From Spirochaetaceae bacterium (GTDB lineage Bacteria > Spirochaetota > Spirochaetia > Treponematales > Treponemataceae), in contig JAFQDD010000007.1 of the NCBI GenBank assembly GCA_017416145.1, positions 21,784 to 85,783 of the forward strand: a stretch of 64,000 nt of DNA, given 5' to 3'. The position numbers and the translations under genes were made by a program. Under the pieces are notes generated by a model, which saw nothing but the letters and a program-made list of their open reading frames with translations, did not search any database and was not told the origin of the DNA. Positions 1 to 7,603 of this stretch are shown piece by piece. Each line of letters opens with the position of its first letter. Position 1 is the first letter of the stretch.

Positions 1-143
1 ATGAAGGTTATTTAATTCATAGTGGAACAGGATCAACAACATGGGGATGCATCAAAATGTCTGACAGGGATGTAAGAACACTTGCTAGAATAATAGATTC
101 TGCTTTGACTCATGGAGGAACAGCATCTTTAAAAGTAATATAA
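1..143 (+). CDS. C-terminal end of an L,D-transpeptidase/Tlde1-like protein (5' end outside window)
   Basis: The frame opening at base 3 is free of stops to TAA at 141-143 and encodes 46 residues. It contains the stretch IHSGTGSTTWGCIKM, which resembles the His...Ser-x-Gly-Cys active-site signature of YkuD L,D-transpeptidases and of the related Tlde1 (DUF2778) peptidoglycan-targeting effector domain. If correct, the Cys is the catalytic nucleophile and the His its partner. Only the tail is visible, so I cannot say whether it belongs to a cell-wall enzyme or to a toxin on the end of a larger protein. The next gene, a lipoprotein, starts 14 bases downstream on the same strand and may be co-transcribed. 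Confidence 0.5.
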   Translation, partial: EGYLIHSGTGSTTWGCIKMSDRDVRTLARIIDSALTHGGTASLKVI

Positions 144-157
144 TTTCGGAGAAAAAA

Positions 158-1906
158 ATGAAGAAAATCAAACTACAAAAATTAGGATTTCTTTTATGTT
201 GCATAATATTAACTAGTTGTGCAAAGGAAAAATTAAAAACTAATCAATCTGATGAAATTTCAAATAAAATAGCGATTGAAACAGACACCATTATGCAACA
301 AGAGAGTCAAGAACCTGTAAAAGAAGAAGTTCAAGAAGTAATTCCTGAGCGCATTATCATAAAGAGGGAACATTTTTTGTGTCCAAATTGGCATTATTAT
401 TTGGAAAACCCAAAAACATTTAGGTATAACAATGAAGTTGTTAATAAAGATGGTATAAAAAGTTTAATTGTTTATGAACAACATGACAATGCCGAGAAAA
501 GGATTTCCTATATAGCAAATTGGGAGAAAGGAAATTTAGTTTTTGAAAAATATATACCATTGTATGGAGATATTTTTAGCAAAAACTATATATACGATGA
601 TAAAAATGTATTAGTGAGAACATATTATGAATATTTAAAAGATGATATTCCTGGTGATACCGATTATTCTTTTGAATATTATTATGATGATGAAATAGAT
701 ATGATGGTTTGTAAAAAAAGTAACAAGATTGACGATTATTTTATATATCGTGAAGAAATAACACCTAACGGATTTATAATATATGAAGACTTTATTTCAC
801 ATCATGGTCGATTATCTTCATATTCTAATACGATAACTTTAGAGTTTGAGGACAATAAACTTATAAAACGTGAAACTGTTTACAAAGATGAAACCTATTT
901 ATATCGATTTTATTATAGAGAAAATGAATTTGAATTAAATTTGTTCATTGATGGAAAAATTGATGCAAAAGAAATTATCCAAATGGCTGGAGATAATCCT
1001 GTTTCTCAAATCTATAGTGTTCGTAATGGATTTGCAAAAAAAATATATGATTTTTCTTTATTAAAAATTGATAATCATGGAAATTGGACTGAAAGATATT
1101 TAGCCGAAAATAATTCTTATGATTTTTGTGAAATTGAATATTATGAAGAAGATGATAATATCATAAGCGAGAACAAATACATCGAATACGACTTAGGTTA
1201 TGATAATATTGTAATCTCCCAAGATACAGCAAAATATGAAAATATAACTGGCTTAGAAATTGGTAATTATGTTTATCCAAAGGAAGTTGTGTTATCCTTG
1301 AAAAATGAAGATCCGTATCAAATTGGAAAAAACAACGAAAACAATAAAACTGGATTGATATTAAAGAACTCTGATTTGTGCATCGTATATTATGATGAAG
1401 AAAATCGAGATATAAATACACCCTTTTTTATTGGAATAAATGAAGACTCAAAAAAAATGATATTAAATGGACTTTTAATAAAATCATCAAGTAACCTTAC
1501 AGAAAAAGATAAAATTTATTCTCCTGATAATTTGTATAGACTAGAATTAAATTTACCTTGGGTAGAAAACGATTCAGATTATGGAATAGGGGAATATTTG
1601 GAATTTGAATTGGCAGGATATCATGGAGAAAGACTTTTTTCAGCAAGTGGCTTTTACATAATAAATGGGTTTGTTTCGATTACGAATCAATCATTATACT
1701 CAAAAAATACAAGAATAAAAAAAATAAAATTGGTTGATTTAGACACACAAGAAGAATGGGAACAAATTCTAGAAGACACACCGAATCCACAATTTGTTGA
1801 CTGTAAAGGTCACGAAGGAAATAGAATTCGAGCAATTATTCAGGAAGTTTATCCAGGTGATTTATGGAAAGATACTTGCGTTTCTGGAATTATTTTAACA
1901 AATTAG
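158..1906 (+). CDS. Large lipoprotein with C-terminal NADase-type glycan-binding-like domain
   Basis: A 582-residue protein. The N-terminus has a Lys-rich start, a hydrophobic core and the lipobox LTSC with Cys at about residue 21, so it should be a lipid-anchored envelope protein. An acidic linker (about 30-65) follows, then a Tyr/Asp/Glu-rich middle with repeated short YYxDD-type strands suggestive of beta-sheet repeats. The last 150 residues (pattern INGFV, then SLYSKNTRIKKIKL, DTPNPQFVDC, IRAIIQEVYPG and DTCVSGI) match by eye the discoidin-like domain annotated as NADase-type glycan-binding in spirochaete lipoproteins. Function is unknown. Its place right after a peptidoglycan-enzyme-like gene would also fit an immunity or envelope partner, which is inference. 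ATG at 158 follows GGAG at 149-152. Confidence 0.75.
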   Translation: MKKIKLQKLGFLLCCIILTSCAKEKLKTNQSDEISNKIAIETDTIMQQESQEPVKEEVQEVIPERIIIKREHFLCPNWHYYLENPKTFRYNNEVVNKDGIKSLIVYEQHDNAEKRISYIANWEKGNLVFEKYIPLYGDIFSKNYIYDDKNVLVRTYYEYLKDDIPGDTDYSFEYYYDDEIDMMVCKKSNKIDDYFIYREEITPNGFIIYEDFISHHGRLSSYSNTITLEFEDNKLIKRETVYKDETYLYRFYYRENEFELNLFIDGKIDAKEIIQMAGDNPVSQIYSVRNGFAKKIYDFSLLKIDNHGNWTERYLAENNSYDFCEIEYYEEDDNIISENKYIEYDLGYDNIVISQDTAKYENITGLEIGNYVYPKEVVLSLKNEDPYQIGKNNENNKTGLILKNSDLCIVYYDEENRDINTPFFIGINEDSKKMILNGLLIKSSSNLTEKDKIYSPDNLYRLELNLPWVENDSDYGIGEYLEFELAGYHGERLFSASGFYIINGFVSITNQSLYSKNTRIKKIKLVDLDTQEEWEQILEDTPNPQFVDCKGHEGNRIRAIIQEVYPGDLWKDTCVSGIILTN

Positions 1907-2086
1907 ATTTTTAAGGTTAAAACAAATGAAAAAATCACTTTTATCAATAATATGGGGTCTGGAATTTGGGTCATAGACCAAGCCAGTTGCACATATACAA
2001 ATTGTTATATCCATGATAACGAAGATGAAAATTTTTTCAATGATTCTTTAAATTTTATAGACACTTCAACTTGTAAAATGGAATAG
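1907..2086 (+). pseudogene. Remnant of the 3' end of a beta-helix protein gene
   Basis: After the lipoprotein stop, the same frame stays open to TAG at 2084-2086. From about 1952 it encodes GSGIWVIDQASCTYTNCYIH and ends SLNFIDTSTCKME. This is clearly homologous to the last 40 residues of the intact beta-helix protein at 3561-4862, which ends SSNSIDTSTCKME. The two are also very similar at DNA level near the stop. There is no start codon with a ribosome site and none of the rest of the gene. It is a decayed tail left by duplication or recombination between paralogs. Confidence 0.75.
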
Positions 2087-2284
2087 TTTGAAGATTGGAT
2101 TTTTATCAGGTTTTAGTCTCTCGATTAAAAGATGCCGAAAGTTGTTGATGGTGGAATTATTTGTTTAGAGAAAAATTACAAAGCGTGGATGAATTCTCAT
2201 TTAGATTTGGGAAAATGCAAGAAAAAAGGAAGCATTAAATCAATTGGAAAAACCCTTGAATTTTCCCATAAAATTTGAAAATAT
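2087..2284. other. Intergenic debris with a 48-codon orphan frame
   Basis: This stretch joins the beta-helix remnant to the 3' end of the Rpn nuclease. A frame from ATG 2132 to TGA 2278 encodes 48 residues, but there is no ribosome site. An overlapping frame upstream (YQVLVSRLKDAE) looks like the same protein displaced by one base. It may be the rest of another decayed gene. I recognise no family. Confidence 0.3.
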
Positions 2285-3082
2285 TTACTCTTGTATTTCA
2301 GCAAGTTTTTGAACACTTTCTAAAGGTAGACCTGTGGCTTTTGCTATATTTTCAATGGATAAATCCATAAGTAGCAACTTCTTAGCAGTGTCAATGGCTT
2401 TTTGTTCTGCACCGTCAGCAATACCAGCATTGTAGCCTCTCTTTTCTGCGTCTTGTTCTGCTAAACCCCAAGCCATATAGTCACCTCTAAAAGTTTGATT
2501 TTCCTTAGTTTTTTCAACAAGTTGATCAATCATTTTTGTAAAATCCGATGTTGATTTCTTATTATTAATATACTCTAAAAGTGATTTTCTTTCTAGGTCT
2601 TTTTCTTTTGAAAAGCTAGAGGCATTAAAAATGACTTTATGGGTTTTATCCCCCAGTTCTAGATTTGTTTTTTCGTGACAAAGGTTTGAAAACGAATAAC
2701 ATGGTAGATTTTCGCCGAAAAAGTCATCCTTACAAACGAAAATTACATAACATTCTTTTAGTTCAGAATATTTTTTCCCTTTCAAAAGTAAATCAATATC
2801 CATCATAGACTGATAATATCGTGTTCGGGTTGGTAGTTCGTCGTCAAGGATATTTTGTACTTCTACGTCGAAAACACGAGTAGAATCTTGCACATAAACG
2901 TCAAGACGAACACCCTTATTTTCATAATGTGGGGTAATACTTTTCTGTAGCTCTGGATATTCTAGCCTTTCAATCTTTATTTGTAAAAGCCTCTCCAAAA
3001 GCCCTTTGCAAATTTCTTCATTGCGCATCACATACCCAAACATATAGTCATCAGTGAAAGTAAGTTCATCAACTGGTTTCAT
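2285..3082 (-). CDS. Rpn family recombination-promoting nuclease / PD-(D/E)XK transposase-like protein
   Basis: A 265-residue protein of the PD-(D/E)XK nuclease family often annotated as a putative transposase (PDDEXK_2, related to E. coli RpnA-E, which promote recA-independent recombination and DNA cleavage). It begins with the family's opening ELTFTDDYMFGYVM. The core motif is visible as GVRLDVYVQD (catalytic Asp) followed by FDVEVQN (Glu-x-Gln), then the typical RTRYYQSMMD helix. The Lys/Glu-rich C-terminal tail with ADGAEQKAIDTAKKLL resembles the repeat tail common in this family. It is complete and stands alone between decayed gene fragments. A truncated relative lies at the other end of the window (63803-64000). 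Such genes are usually multicopy in treponemes, as solitary mobile-like units. Confidence 0.85.
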   Translation of the reverse strand: MKPVDELTFTDDYMFGYVMRNEEICKGLLERLLQIKIERLEYPELQKSITPHYENKGVRLDVYVQDSTRVFDVEVQNILDDELPTRTRYYQSMMDIDLLLKGKKYSELKECYVIFVCKDDFFGENLPCYSFSNLCHEKTNLELGDKTHKVIFNASSFSKEKDLERKSLLEYINNKKSTSDFTKMIDQLVEKTKENQTFRGDYMAWGLAEQDAEKRGYNAGIADGAEQKAIDTAKKLLLMDLSIENIAKATGLPLESVQKLAEIQE

Positions 3083-3289
3083 AAAACCGCTCCTTCGTGT
3101 CTAAAAATCTTTCTATATATAATATTGTTGTGTAAGTTTAAAAATTTTGAATAAATTCGAGAAAATTTTATATTTTTTATAGAAAAACTTTACGTTCGGA
3201 AAAAACAATCTATATTATTATTGTAAGTTTAATTAAACGACTTAAATCTATGAATTATTAGATGATAATAAATATAGGAGAATTGAATA
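3083..3289. promoter_or_regulatory. Divergent intergenic region
   Basis: This AT-rich spacer lies between the Rpn start and a broken zinc-ribbon gene. On the minus strand TATTAT/TATATA hexamers lie about 40 bases upstream of the Rpn ATG, and a GAAGGAG ribosome site sits close to it. On the plus strand AGGAG at 3276-3280 serves the ATG at 3290. No convincing -35 boxes or hairpins were seen. Confidence 0.3.
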
Positions 3290-3482
3290 ATGAGTAGAAA
3301 CAAGGAATTAATAACTGTTTGTTGTCCCTATTGTAACGAAAAAAAATTACTTTTAGTGAAAATGCTTTAAACAAAGAATCAATTCAGTTTGTATGTCCAG
3401 AGAGAGAGTAGTTGATATTACCATCTCCGATAATGAAAAAATCTATGTTTATAAAAGATTAAAACTGTATTCGTTTTTTTAA
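3290..3482 (+). pseudogene. Frameshifted zinc-ribbon protein gene
   Basis: ATG at 3290, preceded at good spacing by AGGAG, opens a frame containing CCPYCNEKK that stops at 3370. Moving one base at the run of eight A's near 3340-3350 restores EKKITFSENALNKESIQFVC with a following CP. This supplies the second Cys pair of a zinc ribbon. A second shift is needed at the AGAGAGAG run (about 3401-3408) to reach VVDITISDNEKIYVYKRLK before a final stop. The gene therefore looks like a small CxxC...CxxC protein broken at two simple-sequence tracts. Slippage at those tracts could be mutation, phase variation or sequencing error. Confidence 0.55.
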
Positions 3483-3560
3483 ATTTTTTTAAGGGAACGA
3501 ATAATTTTCATATAAATTTCAAAATTCAACCTACGCTATAGTAAAATTTGGAGGAAATAT

Positions 3561-4862
3561 ATGATTTGTGGTAATTGTGGAACTGAAATACAAGACGGAG
3601 TAAAATTTTGTTCAGAATGTGGTACAAAACAAGAGAAAAGTGTTTCAAAAACAACGAATTTTTCTATTAGTGATAGAAAAAATAAAACTATTAGAGTTGG
3701 AAAAAATCAAGAAATAAAAACTTTGAAACAAGCCTTAGAAGTTATAAATGACAATGGAACCATTATTCTTGAATTCGGAATTTACAATGAACACATTAAT
3801 TTTGATAAAGAAGTAAAGTTAGTTGGTGCTACTGATTCAATAATGGAAAAATCTTCCGATGAACTACCAATTATTGTTCTGGATTCTACAAAAACTTGTA
3901 AAATTACAGCAAATGTAGAAATTGAAGGTGTTGTATTTACTCATAAAGAAAATATATCTTTTGATAATTTGCAAAACTACGCAGATAAAAAATATGAATT
4001 TGACGATGACAAGGAATTTACAAAATTAGATACTGATGGATATACAGCAATAGAAATCTCAAGTAGGGCAATTCTAAAAAATGTTGCTTTGTTAGATTCT
4101 CAAAACATAGGGCTTGTTTACTCCAAGGAAAGTGGAATATTAGAAAATTCTCTAGTAGCACATAGCTATTGGAATAACATTTTTTGTAAGAATAATTCTA
4201 GTCCAAGAATTACGAACTTAAAATTGATAAATTCAAATGGAATTAATTTACTACTTAGTGATTCTGCAAATCCTTCGGTAAAAAATTGTGAGATTAATAA
4301 CTCTGTTGAAATTGGTATTGCTGTAACAGGTCAAGCGAGTGGTACATTTGAGGAATGTCATATTCATAATGTTGGAGAAAATGGTCTAAGTGTAGATGGA
4401 AATGCTACTCCAAAGTTTATAAACTGCAAGATTCACGACAATACAGAATTTGCTCTAGTTGAATTATGTGATACATCAAATCCAACTTTAACAAATTGTG
4501 AGATTTATAATGGTGGTGGAATTAGTATTATTGTAGAAGACCAAGCTAGTGGTACCTTTGAAGGATGCAATATTTATAATATTGGAGATAATAATGGATT
4601 GAATATATATGGAAATGCAACTCCGAAGTTTACAAAGTGTAAAATCCACCACAATACAGAATATGCCCTAGTTTATGTAGGTGAAAGATCAAATCCAGCT
4701 TTAATAGATTGTGAGATTTATGACGGTGCAAATGATGGTATTGTTGTAGAAGACCAAGCTTGTGGCACATACGAAAATTGTTACTTATATGATAATGAAG
4801 GAGAGAATTTTTGTAATGAATCTTCAAACTCTATAGACACATCAACTTGTAAAATGGAGTGA
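3561..4862 (+). CDS. Zinc-ribbon protein with right-handed parallel beta-helix
   Basis: A 433-residue protein with GAGGAA ten bases before the ATG. Residues 3-22 form a zinc ribbon, CGNCGTEIQDGVKFCSECG. A Ser/Lys linker leads into IRVGKNQEIKTLKQALEVIN, the usual opening of pectate-lyase-like parallel beta-helix proteins. From about residue 150 there are repeated coils of about 22 residues with the pattern NPxLxNCEIY(N/D)...G(I/L)xVxxQAxGTFExCxIHN, matching PbH1/beta-helix repeats. There is no signal peptide, so a cytoplasmic location is likely. No polysaccharide-lyase catalytic residues are recognisable, so a binding or scaffold role is equally possible. The repeats are nearly identical to each other and to a broken tail at 1952-2086, which suggests frequent recombination. 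Confidence 0.8.
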   Translation: MICGNCGTEIQDGVKFCSECGTKQEKSVSKTTNFSISDRKNKTIRVGKNQEIKTLKQALEVINDNGTIILEFGIYNEHINFDKEVKLVGATDSIMEKSSDELPIIVLDSTKTCKITANVEIEGVVFTHKENISFDNLQNYADKKYEFDDDKEFTKLDTDGYTAIEISSRAILKNVALLDSQNIGLVYSKESGILENSLVAHSYWNNIFCKNNSSPRITNLKLINSNGINLLLSDSANPSVKNCEINNSVEIGIAVTGQASGTFEECHIHNVGENGLSVDGNATPKFINCKIHDNTEFALVELCDTSNPTLTNCEIYNGGGISIIVEDQASGTFEGCNIYNIGDNNGLNIYGNATPKFTKCKIHHNTEYALVYVGERSNPALIDCEIYDGANDGIVVEDQACGTYENCYLYDNEGENFCNESSNSIDTSTCKME

Positions 4863-4879
4863 ATGGTTAATTTAAAATA

Positions 4880-4918
4880 AAAGCTGGTTATACCCATAAA
4901 AAGTTGACCAGCTTTTTT
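4880..4918. terminator. Intrinsic terminator duplicated from the hisS terminator
   Basis: Arms AAAGCTGGT (4880-4888) and ACCAGCTTT (4908-4916) flank a 19-base loop and are followed by a T run. The stem serves the beta-helix gene on the plus strand and anything arriving on the minus strand. Stem, most of the loop and the sequence beyond are nearly the same as the terminator of intact hisS at 21473-21514. Confidence 0.85.
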
Positions 4919-4942
4919 ACAAACTTACAAGCGTAATTTGTT

Positions 4943-5102
4943 TTAGTTTTTGCTTTCTAAAATAATCTTTCCAGCTTCTTCCACAGAAATATCTGTAAAT
5001 TGGTCACGGGTTAAAAGATTTTTTAGTGTAAGCACATTTTTTTCTGCTTCTTCGGCTTTTATCAAGATTCCAAATGAAATGGCTGGAATTCCCTCACGCA
5101 AA
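4943..5102 (-). pseudogene. Detached 3' end of a second hisS
   Basis: Read on the minus strand, this encodes GILIKAEEAEKNVLTLKNLL and ends EEAGKIILESKN with TAA at 4943-4945. This is the C-terminus of histidyl-tRNA synthetase with only two conservative changes (Asp to Glu, Glu to Asp) from the intact gene at 21539-22864. Homology ends a few codons upstream at GIP, followed by unrelated sequence. DNA identity over about 200 bases, including the terminator, is roughly 95% by eye. It has no start and cannot make an enzyme. The substitutions suggest it derives from a diverged but functional hisS rather than from recent copying of the neighbour. Confidence 0.85.
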
Positions 5103-5120
5103 AAGAAATGTCTACAGTTT

Positions 5121-5705
5121 TTACATCCTTTTCTTTACCCAATTTACAAATCTGTATACAAATAAACAAAATGTTGCACTACAAACTTTATCAATTATGT
5201 TTGTAACAGTTCCTCCAAAATAGGCTGCAAAAGAAAGATTTTTTGTTGCAACAAAGATTCCTTGCACTGCGTTGTCTACTTGGGGAATTGTTGTGTTTGC
5301 TGAATAAAAAAAGTAGGAAATTGAATCTCCCAAAATAGAATTTGTAAATGCGGCAAAAAATCCTATCCACATAAAATTTTCTGTAGTGTATGAAAAATGG
5401 GTATTTCCAGAAGCAAGATTTTTCTTTTTTTCATCATTAAAAACTAAGTGTGCAACAACAGCTGTGGAAATGTGACACAAAGAAAAAAGAATTCCTGTAT
5501 TTGCAAAAATAGATAGAAGAAAATTGCTACAAAAAGCACAAATTACCCCTGGAACAAAGCCACAAAGAGCTGTAACTGCAATTGTCATAATTGAATCAAG
5601 ATAAAGAGGAAAAGCAATAAGTCCTGCAAGATAGGAACAACAATAATTTATTGCAATGCTAAAAATAGTAAAAGTTGTAATAAATAAAAGTTTTTTATAG
5701 TTCAT
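5121..5705 (-). CDS. Multi-pass membrane protein resembling an ECF-type substrate-binding (S) component
   Basis: A protein of about 194 residues, almost all hydrophobic, with about five or six membrane segments. The stretch GLIAFPLYLDSIMTIAVTAL, followed by LCGFVPGVICAFCSNFLLS, resembles the second and third helices of energy-coupling-factor transporter S components and related sensor membrane domains. No ATPase or T component is nearby. It is the last gene of a minus-strand operon after a histidine kinase and a response regulator, so a signal-sensing partner for that kinase is as plausible as transport. I place the start at the ATG at 5705 (MNYKK), which has GGTGA five bases before it. An upstream ATG (5717) and TTG (5720) lack a ribosome site. 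Confidence 0.55.
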   Translation of the reverse strand: MNYKKLLFITTFTIFSIAINYCCSYLAGLIAFPLYLDSIMTIAVTALCGFVPGVICAFCSNFLLSIFANTGILFSLCHISTAVVAHLVFNDEKKKNLASGNTHFSYTTENFMWIGFFAAFTNSILGDSISYFFYSANTTIPQVDNAVQGIFVATKNLSFAAYFGGTVTNIIDKVCSATFCLFVYRFVNWVKKRM

Positions 5706-5720
5706 AATTTTCACCATCAA

Positions 5721-6398
5721 CTAAAAAATCACGCCTAAAAGTTTTGCTTTTTCTATAAGGTCGTGTCTGTCTTGAATAAACATTTTGTGATAAATTGCTG
5801 TTCTTTGATTCAAAATAGTTTTTTCTGACTTACCCAAAAGCTTTACAATTTCATAAATTTCATAACCTTTTGCAAGATAAATAAAAATCTCTTTTTCTTT
5901 TTTGCTCAAACTTTTGTAATTATCAAAAAGATATGATTTTTCATCTTTAATATTATGTTCTTTGTTTTTTGAAGGCAAAAGAGAATTTATAACTTTACTT
6001 GCCACATTGTTAAAATATGTGTTTCCTTTTGAAATTGCCACAATTGCCTGTTCCAATTCTTCTACCGCCGATTCTTTTGTAATAAAACCTTGAATATCAC
6101 AACGGACAGCGTTTGCAACTTGATGTTCGCTATTGTACATTGTATAAACAAGAATAGAAACTTTTGGATTTACTTTTTTAATTGCTGGAATTTTTTCTAA
6201 AGATTTTTCTCCATCAAGATTTAGGTCTAAAATTACAAGTGAAAAATCTTTGTCTTTTGAAAGAAGTTCAATTCCTTCTTCCACATTGCTAACACCAGAA
6301 ATTTCAAAAGAAGGATTTTTATTTTTTAGCAAAAAAATCATTCCTTCACGCAAACCATTGTGGTCATCTATAAACAGAATCTTTAATTTTGATTGCAA
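5721..6398 (-). CDS. NarL/FixJ-type response regulator
   Basis: A 225-residue protein. Residues 1-125 are a receiver domain: acidic pair in LFIDDH, phosphoacceptor Asp58 in LVILDLNL, conserved Thr in LVYTM and Lys in GFITKES. Residues about 155-220 are a LuxR-type helix-turn-helix beginning LSKKEKEIFIYLAKGYEIYE, with the pattern expected of a DNA-binding domain (SEKTILNQRTAIYHK). It overlaps the upstream histidine kinase gene by 35 bases, so the pair is translationally coupled. It should be a transcription factor activated by phosphotransfer from that kinase. Candidate targets are the kinase promoter itself and the repeat-bearing divergent region at 7448-7598. Confidence 0.9.
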   Translation of the reverse strand: MQSKLKILFIDDHNGLREGMIFLLKNKNPSFEISGVSNVEEGIELLSKDKDFSLVILDLNLDGEKSLEKIPAIKKVNPKVSILVYTMYNSEHQVANAVRCDIQGFITKESAVEELEQAIVAISKGNTYFNNVASKVINSLLPSKNKEHNIKDEKSYLFDNYKSLSKKEKEIFIYLAKGYEIYEIVKLLGKSEKTILNQRTAIYHKMFIQDRHDLIEKAKLLGVIF

Positions 6399-7413
6399 TT
6401 GTAAGTCCTCCTTTGTTTATGAAATCAACGGTTCCGCCAATTATATTTACCCGCTTTTTAATATTTCCAAGACCAAAATGTTTTACAGAATCTGTTTTGT
6501 TTTTTTGTTCAACTTCTTTTACATCAAAGCCTTGTCCATTATCACAAATAATAAAACTAAAATCATCAATTCCATCAATTATTTTAATTTCAACTTGACT
6601 TGCGTTTGAATGACGGGAAATATTTGAAAGAGATTCCTGTAAAATTCTAATAAGATGAGTTTTTGCCTTTTTGTTCAGATTTTCAATTTTTTTACTGGCA
6701 GTATAAACATTTGTTTTTATTCCAAAGTTTGTTTCAAAAGTTTGAGCAATTTCATTTACCATTTTTTCAAAATCATCAGAAAAATTGATGTTGCCAGAAC
6801 CAATCATATATCGAATTTCGTTTAAGGATTGATTTGCATAAAACTTGGATTTTGGAATGTCTTCTTTTTCCAAATAGATTTTTAGAGCCGCAAGATTTTG
6901 AGCAACTCCGTCGTGAAGTTCAAGACTAAAAGCGTTTTGTTCACTTTGAATTGTTTTTAATTCCTTTAATTGCATAGATTTTTTGAAAAACTTTTCCAAT
7001 ATGATAAACGCAGCAATGGCAATTAAAAAAAGTGAACTGTACAAAAGAGAATCAAATCCAAAATTCAATCTTGTGTGCTCCTGATGAATATGATTTTGAA
7101 AATCTAAAATCACTTGGGAATTTTGAATTCCTTTTTGAATATTTTCTGTAAGTGCGTCTAATTCTGTTTTCAATTCTTGATCAAAATAAGTGTAGCCTTC
7201 ATAAGAAGTTTGAAGTTCTGTTGCAATTTGATTTTTTTGTTCCAAAGAAAGATTTTGTTGATTCATTTGAAGCAAAAGCATATTTGTATCTAATTTTTGG
7301 ATTTGTTCATTACAAACACTTTTAAAATAAACAGTACAAAAAAATATGGTAAGAGCAAGGTAAATAAAAATCAGTTCGATTTTAAAAACTTTTTTCAAAA
7401 AATTCTGCAACAT
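6364..7413 (-). CDS. Sensor histidine kinase, NarX/LiaS-like (HisKA_3)
   Basis: From the ATG at 7413 the protein has 349 residues. A membrane helix near the N-terminus (IELIFIYLALTIFFCTVYF) and another at about 135-155 (LLYSSLFLIAIAAFIILEKF) enclose a mostly helical extracytoplasmic segment of about 95 residues. The H-box FSLELHDGVAQNLAALKIYL carries the phosphorylated His. HATPase features are the N-box ILQESLSNISRHSN, IICDNGQGFD and GLGNIKKRVNIIGG. A longer frame to 7527 exists but is low-complexity and overlaps the repeats. Upstream of 7413 there is no ribosome site. Instead an extended -10 box, TGCTATAAT, ends six bases before the ATG, suggesting a leaderless mRNA. Confidence 0.88.
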   Translation of the reverse strand: MLQNFLKKVFKIELIFIYLALTIFFCTVYFKSVCNEQIQKLDTNMLLLQMNQQNLSLEQKNQIATELQTSYEGYTYFDQELKTELDALTENIQKGIQNSQVILDFQNHIHQEHTRLNFGFDSLLYSSLFLIAIAAFIILEKFFKKSMQLKELKTIQSEQNAFSLELHDGVAQNLAALKIYLEKEDIPKSKFYANQSLNEIRYMIGSGNINFSDDFEKMVNEIAQTFETNFGIKTNVYTASKKIENLNKKAKTHLIRILQESLSNISRHSNASQVEIKIIDGIDDFSFIICDNGQGFDVKEVEQKNKTDSVKHFGLGNIKKRVNIIGGTVDFINKGGLTIAIKIKDSVYR

Positions 7414-7419
7414 AACAAG

Positions 7420-7462
7420 ATTATAGCACAAAAATAAAATTTGATTCTGGGAAAATTTCCCA
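7420..7462 (-). promoter_or_regulatory. Promoter with overlapping operator-like palindrome for the two-component operon
   Basis: On the minus strand, TATAAT (complement of 7420-7425) is preceded by TG at the extended -10 position. It lies six bases before the kinase ATG. At the place of the -35 box sits the palindrome TGGGAAA-A-TTTCCCA (7448-7462), a plausible binding site for a dimeric regulator. No good -35 hexamer is present, which fits a promoter needing an activator. This is inference from position only. Confidence 0.5.
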
Positions 7463-7474
7463 AATTTGTTAAAA

Positions 7475-7598
7475 ATACATCTGAAAATATGCATTTTAAT
7501 ATTAAAAACATATCTAAAAATATGCAAATTACATCTAAAAATATATCTAAAAAATATGCAATTTCTTCTTGAAAATATATCTAAAAATATGCATAATT
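7475..7598. repeat. Five degenerate direct repeats of an AATATGCA-containing unit
   Basis: The core ATCTAAAAATATGCA recurs, with small changes, starting at about 7478, 7511, 7534 (short copy), 7545 and 7579. Spacing alternates at roughly 20-35 bases. The array fills the space between the divergent histidine kinase and ATPase genes. It could be iterated regulator sites or a slippage-prone AT tract. Confidence 0.7.
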
Positions 7599-7603
7599 AA
7601 ATT

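Noticed and set aside
4950..5165. 71-residue plus-strand frame over the detached hisS end
   Set aside because: It is the antisense of the hisS fragment. The same antisense frame is present over the intact gene at 21546-21779.
7475..7598. Possible CRISPR array
   Set aside because: The repeats are short, AT-rich, variable and separated by irregular short spacers, with no cas genes nearby.
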